Assembly: GCF_041261445.1 (NCBI RefSeq)
Contig: NZ_JBGCCU010000014.1
Span: 1-64,000, forward strand
DNA length: 64,000 nt
Reading direction: 5' to 3'
DNA from: Catenulispora sp. EB89
GTDB lineage: Bacteria; Actinomycetota; Actinomycetes; Streptomycetales; Catenulisporaceae
The notes beneath the pieces were generated by a model. That model ran no database searches and was not told the DNA's origin. It saw only the letters and a list, made by a program, of their open reading frames with translations. Shown one piece after another: positions 9,066 to 17,102 of the stretch. The position numbers and the translations under genes are program-made. Within the stretch, counting starts at the first letter, position 1. Each line of letters starts with the position of its first letter.

Positions 9066-9896
9066 TCAAGCCGTAGTCCAAACCCCCGCCAGCCCCGGCT
9101 GGAAAACCAGCCCCAGTGGAGGCACCGGGTGCGTTCCGCGCCGGTCGAACTCCGGCAGCGCCAGCAGGATCGGCAGGTCCATGACCTCCGCGGGGCGTAG
9201 CTCCAGGTCCACGTCGACGCAGCCGCCGCCGCGCTGTACCACTGCGCGGGCTGTGCCTACGGCCAGCTGTTGCGGCTGGGGGTCGGGGTGGTGCGGGGTG
9301 AGTGGTACCGCGGTGGCTCGGATGTGCCAGTGGCCGGCTGGGAGGGCGGTGAGGCGGTAGGGGCCGGGGGCGTCCAGGACGTCGCGGGCTATCGGGGCGC
9401 CGCGGACGATGGGGCCGGTGAAGGCTCCGACGTAGATGCGCATGCCGGGGGTCTGGAGGGGGACGCGGATCAGGCCTCGCATGCCGCCGCGGCGGATGGT
9501 GGGGTGTTGGGCGCAGGTCAGGGGGCGGGGTTCGGCGTCCTGGGCCAGGTGGCGGTAGCGCTCTGGTGGGGTTCCGACGCGGGCGGTGAAGCCGCGGTCG
9601 AAGGTGCGGGGGCTGTGGTAGCCGGTTTCGAAGGCGATGTCGGCCACGCTCAGGGTGGTCTCCTGCAGGAGGCGCTTGGCCTGGTACATGCGGATCGCGG
9701 CCAGGAAGCGGAGCGGGGAGGTGCCGGTCTGGGCCCGGAACGCCCGGGACAGGCGGAAGGGGCTCAGACCCGCGGATTGCGCGACGCAGGACAGGGAAAG
9801 TGGTTCGCGATGGCGGTCCCACAGGGTCACGATCGCGCGTTCGACGGCCGCTCGGAGACGGGGTTCGGTGGAAAGGGTGGTCTTGGCGCTCTGCAT
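9066..9896 (-). CDS. AraC-type regulator with N-terminal HTH
   Basis: A 276-residue protein. The double helix-turn-helix of the AraC family is at the N-terminus (about 15-110; SLSCVAQSAGLSPFRLSRAF, then LSVADIAFETGYHSPRTFDR), not at the usual C-terminus. The remaining ~160 residues contain PYRLTALPAGHWHIRATAV, which looks like a small beta-sandwich of the carboxypeptidase-regulatory type. The second AraC gene at 12638 has the same layout, so the two are paralogues. The ATG at 9896 is chosen because GGAG precedes it by 6 nt; an upstream GTG at 10043 would add a low-complexity Pro/Gly/Arg stretch. Target genes are unknown. Confidence 0.8.
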   Translation of the reverse strand: MQSAKTTLSTEPRLRAAVERAIVTLWDRHREPLSLSCVAQSAGLSPFRLSRAFRAQTGTSPLRFLAAIRMYQAKRLLQETTLSVADIAFETGYHSPRTFDRGFTARVGTPPERYRHLAQDAEPRPLTCAQHPTIRRGGMRGLIRVPLQTPGMRIYVGAFTGPIVRGAPIARDVLDAPGPYRLTALPAGHWHIRATAVPLTPHHPDPQPQQLAVGTARAVVQRGGGCVDVDLELRPAEVMDLPILLALPEFDRRGTHPVPPLGLVFQPGLAGVWTTA

Positions 9897-10112
9897 CCCC
9901 GTCTCCGGTCGATGGTGGCCGCTGCCCCGCGGGCTCGATCCGCCGCGCCTGGCGCCGACTGTTCCCCGAGGTCCTCCAGCCGGCGCCGGAGCGCGGGGCC
10001 CTACCTGGTCGATCACTCGTGGTGGAGAGTAGTCATGTGACACATCTTTGGCAATGCGTCACCCTCGGTGATCGGTGGTGCCCGCGGCCGTCCGGACCAG
10101 CGCCGGAGTGCG

Positions 10113-11783
10113 TCAGGCCCCTGCGGCACCGGCCAGTCGGACGGCCTGTGTCCAGGAGGCGTCGCGGGCCGCGGTCTGGCCGTCCGGGGACGGCGCCCCG
10201 TAGCGGACGTCGATGCCCCGCTCGCGTGCCGCGGCCACGATCCCGGGCATCGCCCGCTCGGCCAGCGCCGCGATCGTGAACGCCGGGTTGACCAGCAGGG
10301 CGCCGGGGACCGCGGAGCCGTCGGTGACGAAGATGCCCGGGTGCCCGCGCAGTTCGTGCGTGTCGTCCAGGGCTGAGGTGTCCGGGTCGTCGCCGATCCG
10401 GCACGAGGCCAGCGGGTGCACGGTGTACGCGCCGACCACCTCGTTGGTCCACGGTCGCACCTCGGCCAGCCCGTCCTTCTCCAGCACCCGCTTGATCTCG
10501 GCGTCTGAAAGTTCCCATCCGTGCAGCGTGTTCGCCGTCGGCCGGTACGTCAGCGGGCCGAAGCCGAGCATCTGCTGGGAGAACCGGGTGGCGTTCCCGG
10601 TCGGCGGCGGCGGGCCGAAGACGCCCTCGTTGTCGTCCTCGCTGGTGGTGAAGATGGTCAGCCAGGACTGCCAGCGCTCGACGATCTCCTTCTTGCGCGG
10701 CCCGAACCAGGCCGGGACGGACGCGTCCGGGTTCGGCGTCTGCGCCAGGATCGTGCCCAGCCCCGGCGGGAAGTAGAGCTGCTCCAGGGAGAAGCGCTCG
10801 AACTCCGGCTTGCTCGCGTCCAGGTCGTCCCAGGAGGCCACGGTCGGCCCCTTGCCGATCTGGTTGGCCGCGTAGGCCAGGCCGTCGCCGCGGTCCAGGC
10901 CCAGCACGATGCGTGCCTTCTCGTCGTCGATGATCGCGGTGTTCAGCCGCTCCCCGTTGCCGGAGAAGAAGCGCCCGACCGCGTACGGCATCTTGCCCAG
11001 CACCGGCTCGGAGCGCTGGAGGATCACCGGCGTCGCGCCGGCCCCGGCGGCCAGGATCACGATCTTGGCCTGGATGGTGCCGCTGCCGGTGATGACCCGG
11101 TAGTCCACGTCGTGCAGGGTGTTGTACGCGACCTCGTACGAGCCGTCCTGGTTCCGCGCGATCTGCTGCACCTCGTGCAGCGGCCGGATCTGCGCACCGT
11201 GCGACACCGCCGCCGGCAGGTAGTTCAGCAGCATGGAGCGCTTGGCGTCGAAGCGGCACCCGGCCAGCATCCAGTTGCAGTTCGTGCACAGCTCGCGGTC
11301 GATCGCCGCCGGCACCGGGTTGGCGGTGCGGCCCGCGTGTGCGCACGCCGCGGCCCACAGCCCGCCGGCGTACGTGGCGTCGTTCCAGTTCAGCTGGGTG
11401 ATCGGCAGCGCCTCGGCGACCCGGTCGTACCACGGCTCCAGCGTGTCGCGGCTGATCGCGGCCGGCCACATCCGGCGCCCGATCGACCCCTGCCGCTCGA
11501 ACACGAAGCGCGGCGCGCGGGGCATCGCGGCGAAGTACACCACGCTGCCGCCGCCGACGCAGTTGCCGCCCAGCAGGCTCATGCCGTTGCCGATGACGAA
11601 GTCGAAGATCCGGGTCCCGGAAGCCCCGAACCGGAAGTCCTGGTCGAAGTCCTCGCCGGTGAGCCACGGACCGCGCTCCAGCACCACCACCCGGGCGCCG
11701 CCGGCGGCCAGGTGGTAGGCGGCGATGGCGCCGCCGAAGCCGCTGCCGACGACCAGGACGTCGGTCTGCTCGACCGTACTCAT
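10113..11783 (-). CDS. GMC-family FAD oxidoreductase
   Basis: A 556-residue flavoprotein. The N-terminus has the dinucleotide fold VLVVGSGFGGAIAAYHLA and LERGPW. The middle has GGNCVGGGSVVYFAAMPR, a cholesterol-oxidase/choline-dehydrogenase type FAD loop. The C-terminus has HPLASCRIGDDPDT and VNPAFTIAALAERAM, where GMC enzymes carry the catalytic His/Asn. It oxidises an alcohol; the substrate is not evident. An internal LCTNCNWMLAGC carries several cysteines. No signal peptide. Its ATG overlaps the stop of the DUF5987 gene by ATGA, so the pair is translationally coupled and probably forms a two-subunit enzyme. Confidence 0.88.
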   Translation of the reverse strand: MSTVEQTDVLVVGSGFGGAIAAYHLAAGGARVVVLERGPWLTGEDFDQDFRFGASGTRIFDFVIGNGMSLLGGNCVGGGSVVYFAAMPRAPRFVFERQGSIGRRMWPAAISRDTLEPWYDRVAEALPITQLNWNDATYAGGLWAAACAHAGRTANPVPAAIDRELCTNCNWMLAGCRFDAKRSMLLNYLPAAVSHGAQIRPLHEVQQIARNQDGSYEVAYNTLHDVDYRVITGSGTIQAKIVILAAGAGATPVILQRSEPVLGKMPYAVGRFFSGNGERLNTAIIDDEKARIVLGLDRGDGLAYAANQIGKGPTVASWDDLDASKPEFERFSLEQLYFPPGLGTILAQTPNPDASVPAWFGPRKKEIVERWQSWLTIFTTSEDDNEGVFGPPPPTGNATRFSQQMLGFGPLTYRPTANTLHGWELSDAEIKRVLEKDGLAEVRPWTNEVVGAYTVHPLASCRIGDDPDTSALDDTHELRGHPGIFVTDGSAVPGALLVNPAFTIAALAERAMPGIVAAARERGIDVRYGAPSPDGQTAARDASWTQAVRLAGAAGA

Positions 11784-12346
11784 GCCGGACTCCCGGTGGG
11801 GGTGGTGTGCGGATGCAGGGGGGCCAGCGGGCGCCGGTAGGAGAAGTCCGGGAACCGCCACAGGCCGTCGGCGTCGGGCTGGGAGTAGCCCAGCGCGGTC
11901 AGGCCGGGGTGGCCGGCGGCCAGCGCCTCGACGGTGCTCAGGTGGGCGCCGGTGTCGAAGGCCATGTTGCTGAAGATCGCCAGCCCCACCCACAGGAACT
12001 TCTCCGGGTGTCCGGGCCGTACCAGCTCGGCGACCAGCGTCGCCCGGTGCCCGGCCGGCAGCGCCACGAACGCCGGGACGTCGGGGTCCAGCTCCAGGCG
12101 CAACTCGTCGCGATAGGCCTCGGCGTGCTTGTTCAGGGCCTGGACCAGGTTCGGCAGCGCCTCGGCCATCCCGCCGGCCTCGGTCCGCATGAGGTCCACG
12201 GCGCCGGCCGCCACGGCCCCGCCGCCCTGGGCCGTCCCGGCGATCGCCAGGTCCCCGGGAAAGCGCTTCTCACCAGGCACGATCGTATCGGCGAACGCTT
12301 CCAGCGTCATCGTCTGCAGCTGTTCGTCAGCCAACGGTGGTCTCAC
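11780..12346 (-). CDS. DUF5987-type partner of the GMC oxidoreductase
   Basis: A 188-residue, mostly helical protein that opens QLQTMTLEAFADTIVPGEKRFPGD and ends RFPDFSYRRPLAPLHP. The pattern (an early 'FADTIVPG' stretch, no membrane segment, coupling to a GMC flavoprotein) recalls the small subunit of gluconate-2-dehydrogenase-like enzymes and the family I know as DUF5987. I assign it as an accessory or folding subunit by context. The GTG start has GGAGG 7 nt upstream. The divergent AraC gene 290 nt away is a plausible regulator. Confidence 0.7.
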   Translation of the reverse strand: MRPPLADEQLQTMTLEAFADTIVPGEKRFPGDLAIAGTAQGGGAVAAGAVDLMRTEAGGMAEALPNLVQALNKHAEAYRDELRLELDPDVPAFVALPAGHRATLVAELVRPGHPEKFLWVGLAIFSNMAFDTGAHLSTVEALAAGHPGLTALGYSQPDADGLWRFPDFSYRRPLAPLHPHTTPTGSPA

Positions 12347-12637
12347 GTGGATTCCTCCTCCTCAATCACGGTCGTGTTCATTGTCAGAGCGCGTGTTCGA
12401 GGCGAGCGTCTTCGCTCGTGCGCTGGGCCAGGGCCGCGGCGCACAACGCACAAAAACCGCACGGACCGAGAAGGCGGGCAAATCAGATGTCTAGCATGCT
12501 GGAACACGTCTCGTTCCCGGATGCGCCGCCAGGGTTGCGTCGGCCGCCGGAGCGACACATAGATATCAGAGCACAGATTCAATCCGCTGCCGTGCGCGGA
12601 CGCCGTCCGGACCACGGTCTACCTAATGGGGCACGCG
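12347..12637. promoter_or_regulatory. divergent promoter region DUF5987-GMC / AraC
   Basis: The 291 nt between divergent starts hold no gene. There is a CGAGCG-TCTT-CGCTCG hairpin near 12402-12417. Both promoters must lie here, but no consensus -35/-10 pair stands out. Local A+T is raised around 12465-12500 and 12555-12580. Confidence 0.45.
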
Positions 12638-13525
12638 ATGAACGACGCCATCACCCGGGCCGCCGAGCGGGCCATCACCACGATGCACGAACGACTCAGC
12701 GAGCCGGTCACCGTCGACGACATGGCCCGCGCCGCGATGTTCAGCAAGTTCCACTTCACCCGCATGTTCCAGCGCGCCACCGGGGTCTCCCCGGCCCGGT
12801 TCCTGTCCGCGCTGCGCCTGCAGCGGGCCAAACACCTGCTCACCTCGACCACCATGACCGTCGTGGACATCAGCGTCCTGGTGGGCTACAACAGCGTCGG
12901 CACCTTCAGCTCGCGCTTCAGCCGCAGCGTCGGGCTCTCGCCGACCGACTACCGCCGCCGGGGCGGGCACACCGACCGGATCCGGCTGGCCGAGCCGCGC
13001 GGCTCGGCCTCGGGCGTGGCCACCGTCAGCGGCGTGATCGAAGGGCACGACGAACGGCGCGGGCCGGTCTTCGCCGGCCTGTTCCCCGAGTGCGTGCCGG
13101 AGGGTCGCCCGGTCTGCTGCACCATCCTGGACGGACCGGGTTCGTACCGGTTCGACAACGTCCCCACCGGCCGCTGGTACCTGCTGGCGCAGTCCATCGT
13201 GGAGGACGACGGCCCGGCGCAGGCGCCCCGCCCGAACCGTGGACGCCCCGGCACCGAGGCGCCGCGGGGCGGAGAATCGCGCGGTGGCGAATCGCGCGGC
13301 GGGGAGTCGCCGGTCTGGGTCGGGACGCTCGGCCCGATCATCGTCCGCCGCGGCGTCGAGCACTACGTCGCCGACCTCGCGCTCAAGCCCGCCGGCGTGC
13401 TCGACCCGCCGGTGCTGCTGGCGCTCCAGGCGGCGCGGGAGGAGGCTGTGGAGCGGGCCGCCGCGGCCGCGGCCGCCGCGGCGGAAGCATCCGTCGCGGC
13501 CGGGGTCGGGGCGGGCGCGCGCTAG
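12638..13525 (+). CDS. AraC-type regulator with N-terminal HTH (paralogue of 9066-9896)
   Basis: A 295-residue protein. The N-terminal AraC double HTH (about 5-105) includes VTVDDMARAAMFSKFHFTRM and VVDISVLVGYNSVGTFSSRF. A C-terminal part with SYRFDNVPTGRWYLLAQSI resembles a carboxypeptidase-regulatory-like beta-sandwich. An imperfect Gly/Glu/Ser/Arg repeat (GGESRGGESRGGES) sits around residue 215, and the tail is Ala-rich. ATG 12638 is preferred over ATG 12626 because GGGG lies 7 nt upstream of it and nothing similar precedes the other. It is divergent from the DUF5987-GMC pair, its likeliest target. Confidence 0.8.
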   Translation: MNDAITRAAERAITTMHERLSEPVTVDDMARAAMFSKFHFTRMFQRATGVSPARFLSALRLQRAKHLLTSTTMTVVDISVLVGYNSVGTFSSRFSRSVGLSPTDYRRRGGHTDRIRLAEPRGSASGVATVSGVIEGHDERRGPVFAGLFPECVPEGRPVCCTILDGPGSYRFDNVPTGRWYLLAQSIVEDDGPAQAPRPNRGRPGTEAPRGGESRGGESRGGESPVWVGTLGPIIVRRGVEHYVADLALKPAGVLDPPVLLALQAAREEAVERAAAAAAAAAEASVAAGVGAGAR

Positions 13526-13530
13526 CCAGT

Positions 13531-13571
13531 TTCGCAGAAGCCTTACATACCTTCGCAGAAGCCTTACATAC
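13531..13571. repeat. 21-nt direct repeat, two copies
   Basis: TTCGCAGAAGCCTTACATAC occurs at 13531-13550 and again at 13552-13571. It lies just after the AraC stop and just before a hairpin. It could be a duplicated regulator-binding site for the gene at 13658, or a slippage duplication. Confidence 0.7.
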
Positions 13572-13572
13572 T

Positions 13573-13610
13573 GGTCCCGGCCGGACGTTCTCGGGCGTGC
13601 GGCCGGGACC
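13573..13610. terminator. perfect 11-bp hairpin after AraC gene
   Basis: GGTCCCGGCCG (13573-13583) pairs with CGGCCGGGACC (13600-13610) around a 16-nt loop. Position 48 nt after the AraC stop suits a terminator; an operator role for the following gene is also possible. Confidence 0.5.
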
Positions 13611-13657
13611 TCACCGCAGCATCGGGCAGATTTCCAGGCACACGCAGGGAGTGCGGC

Positions 13658-15025
13658 ATGACGACGACCGCTGGTGCGGCCGAAGCGGCGGTCGATGTGT
13701 GGCTGCCGCGCCACCCCGGGAACCCGCGCTACATCAACGGGATCCGTGAGGCCGCGGCGTCATTCCTCGACCTACACCCCGAGTACGTGATCACCATCCG
13801 CGAGACCGACCCCAGGACGCTGCCCGAGGACGTGCACGCGGCGTCGCGCCGGGGCCGTCCGCCGGCGCTGGTGCAGTTGGCGCAGACCAGGACGCAACTG
13901 GCCCGCGACATGCTCTCCGGCTCCGGCACGCCGCTGTTCGCCTCCGTCCACGACGCCATCGCCGGCCGCCGGGAGATCCTGGGCCATCCCGTCGTCACCG
14001 AGGACATCGTGGCCGCCGCGCGCGCCTGCTACTCCTCCGACGGCGCGCTGATGGCCGTCCCGTCGCTGATCTCCACGACGCTGCTCTACGCCAACACCGA
14101 CCTGCTGGCCGCCGCCGGCGTGACCCGGCTGCCGCAGACCTGGAACGAGGTCGAGGGCGTCTGCGAGGCGGTGCGCGGCCTGCCCGGCGTCAGCCACGGC
14201 AGCACCTGGCCGAACCACGGCTGGATCTTCCAGCAGGCGGTCGCGCAGTCCGGCGGCCTGCTCGCCGACCAGGGCAACGGCCGCCGGGGGCGGGCGGAGA
14301 AGATGCTCCTGGACTCCCCGGAGATGCTGGCCTTCGTCGGCTGGTGGCGCCGCATGCACCGGCAGGGCCGCTACCTCTACGCCGGTCAACCGGTATCCGG
14401 GGAGAACGCGCGGCAGGCGTGGGAGGACACGTTCACCGCCTTCGTCGAGCAGAAGGTCGCCTTCATCATCGGCTCCTCGGCCGAGGCCGACCGGCTGGCG
14501 CGCGCCGCCCGCGAGCGCGGCTTCCGGGTCGCGGCCGGGCGCACGCCGTACAGCGGGCGCTTCCCCTTCGCCGGGACGCTGATCGGCGGGGACGCGATCT
14601 GGCTGGTCGACGGCCTGGAACCGGCCGTGCGCGACGGCGCGCTGGCGTTCCTGCAGTACCTGATGACGCCGGCGCACGTCGCCGACCGGCACCGCGACAC
14701 CGGATTCGTCCCGGCCACCGGCGCGGCGACGAAGCTGCTGGCGGCCCAGGGCTGGTTCGACGAGCAGCCGCACGCGGCGGTCGCGCTCGACCAGCTGGCC
14801 GCCTCGGACCGCTCGCCGGCCGCGCTCGGCGCGCTGGTCGGGGACCTCACACGGATCCAGGGCGTCCTGGCGCAGGCGATGCACGACGTGCTGCTCGGCG
14901 AGGACGACCCGGCCTGGCGCTTCGCCTCGGCGAACGTCGAGGCGCAGCGGCTGCTGGACGAGTACAACGGCCGGGGGCGCGGGGGGCCGGACTGCGGGAA
15001 CGACCCCCCGCGCCGGCTCAGGTGA
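13658..15025 (+). CDS. solute-binding-protein-like (family 1) without signal peptide
   Basis: A 455-residue protein with the fold signature of ABC sugar-binding proteins of the UgpB/MalE type: VDVWLPRHPG...RYINGIREAAASF at the start, LISTTLLYANTDLLAAAGV, RLPQTWNEVEGVCEAV, and a C-terminal FLQYLMTPAHVADRHRDTGFVP. It begins MTTTAGAAEAAVDVW, so there is no signal peptide or lipobox, and no permease or ATPase gene adjoins it. Either the protein works in the cytoplasm as a ligand sensor, or the true start is elsewhere (none seen upstream in frame). GGGAG precedes the ATG. Confidence 0.75.
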   Translation: MTTTAGAAEAAVDVWLPRHPGNPRYINGIREAAASFLDLHPEYVITIRETDPRTLPEDVHAASRRGRPPALVQLAQTRTQLARDMLSGSGTPLFASVHDAIAGRREILGHPVVTEDIVAAARACYSSDGALMAVPSLISTTLLYANTDLLAAAGVTRLPQTWNEVEGVCEAVRGLPGVSHGSTWPNHGWIFQQAVAQSGGLLADQGNGRRGRAEKMLLDSPEMLAFVGWWRRMHRQGRYLYAGQPVSGENARQAWEDTFTAFVEQKVAFIIGSSAEADRLARAARERGFRVAAGRTPYSGRFPFAGTLIGGDAIWLVDGLEPAVRDGALAFLQYLMTPAHVADRHRDTGFVPATGAATKLLAAQGWFDEQPHAAVALDQLAASDRSPAALGALVGDLTRIQGVLAQAMHDVLLGEDDPAWRFASANVEAQRLLDEYNGRGRGGPDCGNDPPRRLR

Positions 15026-15080
15026 GGGTTTCCAGCGCGCGATCGATGAAGTCCCGGCTGTGTGCCCGGATGTCGCTCAT
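15018..15080 (-). CDS. possible 20-residue peptide gene
   Basis: ATG 15080 opens MSDIRAHSRDFIDRALETLT and stops at 15018, overlapping the last bases of the convergent solute-binding gene. The upstream sequence GAGGAAAGG, 8 nt before the ATG, is a very good ribosome-binding site. The peptide would form a charged amphipathic helix. There is no cysteine or leader-type motif. It may be a small regulator, a RiPP-like precursor or an accident; no modifying enzyme is adjacent. Confidence 0.3.
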   Translation of the reverse strand: MSDIRAHSRDFIDRALETLT

Positions 15081-15177
15081 CGCTTTCGCCTTTCCTCGCT
15101 ATGGCTCCGAGGGGACGCTGGAGACCCCGCTCGACCATTGGTCGGAGCTGAGAACGAGAAAGCGACACGCGAAGACG

Positions 15178-15223
15178 CCGCAGGGCCGGCGTTAGGGGAA
15201 ATCACTGCACGCCGGCCCTGCGG
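15178..15223. terminator. 15-bp perfect hairpin
   Basis: Arms 15178-15192 and 15209-15223 pair perfectly around a 16-nt loop containing an A/T-richer GGGGAAATCA. It follows the solute-binding gene by about 150 nt and could terminate it. Confidence 0.6.
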
Positions 15224-15300
15224 ACCCTGTTAGCTGTGTCAGTTGTGCCACTTGCCACTTGCCACTTGAGCCGCCTGCCGCCGAGCCGCGGGCCGCCTAA

Positions 15301-15333
15301 GCGCGGGCCGCCGGGGCACACGGCGGCCCGCGC
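15301..15333. terminator. 13-bp perfect hairpin downstream of BBE-like gene
   Basis: GCGCGGGCCGCCG pairs with its complement around GGGCACA (15314-15320). TAAG/CTTA flanks can add pairs. It lies about 130 nt after the stop of the minus-strand BBE-like gene. The rest of 15081-15461 shows a triple CCACTTG repeat (about 15248-15268) and a CAGCCG repeat, but no gene beyond the 20-codon candidate. Confidence 0.55.
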
Positions 15334-15461
15334 CGCTTATGCCGACTCCGGCAGCCGCAGCAGCCGCAGCAGCCGGCGCGGCGGCAGGGCGCCGGGGACC
15401 GCCGTGATGGCGCGCGCCGAAGCCGAGCCCGGCGCCGCCGGTGCCGCCGGTGCCGTCGGGC

Positions 15462-16985
15462 TCACGGCAGCCGCACCGACAAGCCGTGGTGGAACACGTC
15501 GAGCGGGTCATAGGCCTGCTTCGCCCGCTGCAACCGCGGGTAGTTGCCCTTGAAATACAAGGCCGACCAGTCGACTCCCGAGCTGTTCCACGCCGGGTCG
15601 GCCAGGTCGGTGTCGGGGTAGCCGATGTAGGACCCGTCGCCGGTCGCGTCCGGGACCGGCACGCCGCCGGAGTGCGCGTAGACGTCGCGGTAGTACTCCC
15701 GGACCCACGCCAGGTGGCGCTCGTCGTCGGCGGGGTCGGTCCAGCAGCCGGTGCTGTAGGAGGCCTTCAGGATGCTGTCACGCTGCGGCACCGCCGTCGT
15801 GTCCGACGCCAGGGCGTTCACCTGGCCGCCGAAGCCGGTCACGACCAGGCAGCCCATGGGGTTGTCGTAGTCGGCGGCGGACAGGTGGCGGTGGATCGCG
15901 GCGATCTGCGCGTCGGTGAACCCGCGGCGCAGGTAGGCCGCCTTGTTCTTGTACCGGCCCTGCGGATCGCTGGGCCAGCTGTAGGACGGCAGCCAGGTGT
16001 CCAGCCACGGCGCGAGCTCGGAGGTCGAGGACATCGGCGCGGCCTGCATGCCGCGTGTGATCGCCTCGGTGTGCGCGTCCAGGAGCTTGGCCGCGTCCGG
16101 GGCGTCGTCGGGGATCACCGAGGTCAGGATGAACATGTTGCCCGAGCGGTGGGTGATGATCAGGTTGCTCCACAGCGGCGCCGCCGGGGCGCCCGGCTCG
16201 CTGTTCTCCTCGTACCAGGTGCAGTAGTTGCGCAGGAGCGTGTGGAAGTCCGCGTCCGACATGGTGTCCCAGGACCACATGGTGTCGCGGCGGTGCACGG
16301 CGCGCGGCGCCCGGGGCAGCTGGCGGGCCGGGTCGCCGTCGGGCGTCCCGGGGGAGCGCAGCCAGTACTTGGTGACGACGCCGAAGCTGCCGCCTCCGCC
16401 GCCGGTGCAGGCCCACCACAGGTCGTGGTGCGGGTCGTCGGGCTGGTTGGTGCCCACCACGGTGCGGACCCGGCCGTCGGCCTCGACGACCACCGCCTCG
16501 ACCGCGACCAGGTGGTCCACGACCAGGCCGTCGCGCCGGGACAGCGGGCCGTAGCCGCCGGCCGCGAAGTGCCCGCCGGCGGCGACCTCGAAGCAGGTGC
16601 CGGCCGGGATGGTCACGCCCCAGCCGTCGTGCAGCGTGCGGTAGACGTGGTCCAGGCGCGCGCCGGGCTCCACCACGAAGGCGTCGCGCTCCGGGTCGTG
16701 GCCGACGTGGTTCAGCGCGGACAGGTCGATGAGCATCCTGACGTCCGGATGCGCGGTGAAGTCCTCGAAGCAGTGGCCGCCGCTGCGGACGGCGACGTCG
16801 CGCCCGGAGTCCACGGCGATCTGCACCGCCGCCTGCACCTCCGCGGCGTCGCGGACCAGCCGGACCTGGTCCGGCCGGCCCACGAAGCGGTGGTTGTAGC
16901 CCTCGACGAGGGCGGCGTAGCGGGGGTCGTCGCGGGTGACGACGTCGGCGGTGGCGCCGGTGGTGGCGGCGGTCGTGTCCGTCAT
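15462..16985 (-). CDS. berberine-bridge-type FAD oxidase, bicovalent flavin
   Basis: A 507-residue protein of the FAD-linked oxidase (PCMH) family with C-terminal BBE segment YDPLDVFHHGLSVRLP. RSGGHCFEDF carries the histidine that binds FAD, and GTCFEV carries the cysteine position seen in bicovalently flavinylated enzymes. GGHFAAGGYGPLSRRDGLVVD and GGGGGSFGVVTKY complete the FAD site. Such enzymes oxidise sugars or close rings in secondary metabolism. No signal peptide. It is divergent from the ECF sigma gene 117 nt away. Substrate unknown. Confidence 0.88.
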   Translation of the reverse strand: MTDTTAATTGATADVVTRDDPRYAALVEGYNHRFVGRPDQVRLVRDAAEVQAAVQIAVDSGRDVAVRSGGHCFEDFTAHPDVRMLIDLSALNHVGHDPERDAFVVEPGARLDHVYRTLHDGWGVTIPAGTCFEVAAGGHFAAGGYGPLSRRDGLVVDHLVAVEAVVVEADGRVRTVVGTNQPDDPHHDLWWACTGGGGGSFGVVTKYWLRSPGTPDGDPARQLPRAPRAVHRRDTMWSWDTMSDADFHTLLRNYCTWYEENSEPGAPAAPLWSNLIITHRSGNMFILTSVIPDDAPDAAKLLDAHTEAITRGMQAAPMSSTSELAPWLDTWLPSYSWPSDPQGRYKNKAAYLRRGFTDAQIAAIHRHLSAADYDNPMGCLVVTGFGGQVNALASDTTAVPQRDSILKASYSTGCWTDPADDERHLAWVREYYRDVYAHSGGVPVPDATGDGSYIGYPDTDLADPAWNSSGVDWSALYFKGNYPRLQRAKQAYDPLDVFHHGLSVRLP

Positions 16986-17090
16986 GGCGGCCTTCCTCAG
17001 CGGTTCGCGGTCCCTGCCCAGACGGTGTCAAACACCCCGTCCGGCGGCATCTCGCCCCGTGCGCTCCCCGGGCGCCGGTCCCGGCGCCTA

Positions 17091-17096
17091 TACAAT
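17091..17096 (+). promoter_or_regulatory. -10 element (TACAAT) for a leaderless sigma-factor mRNA
   Basis: TACAAT ends 6 nt before the GTG at 17103, exactly the spacing expected if transcription starts on the initiation codon. No ribosome-binding site is present. No -35 consensus is evident. Confidence 0.45.
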
Positions 17097-17102
17097 GAGC
17101 TG

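Noticed and set aside
8552-9076. Open frame of 174 residues across the nested palindromes
   Set aside because: Arg/Pro/Ala-rich translation without domain character; it reads through the inverted repeats as mirror-like low-complexity sequence, typical of chance frames in GC-rich DNA.
13531-13571. CRISPR-like repeat
   Set aside because: Only two adjacent copies with a 1-nt gap, no spacers and no cas genes in the window.
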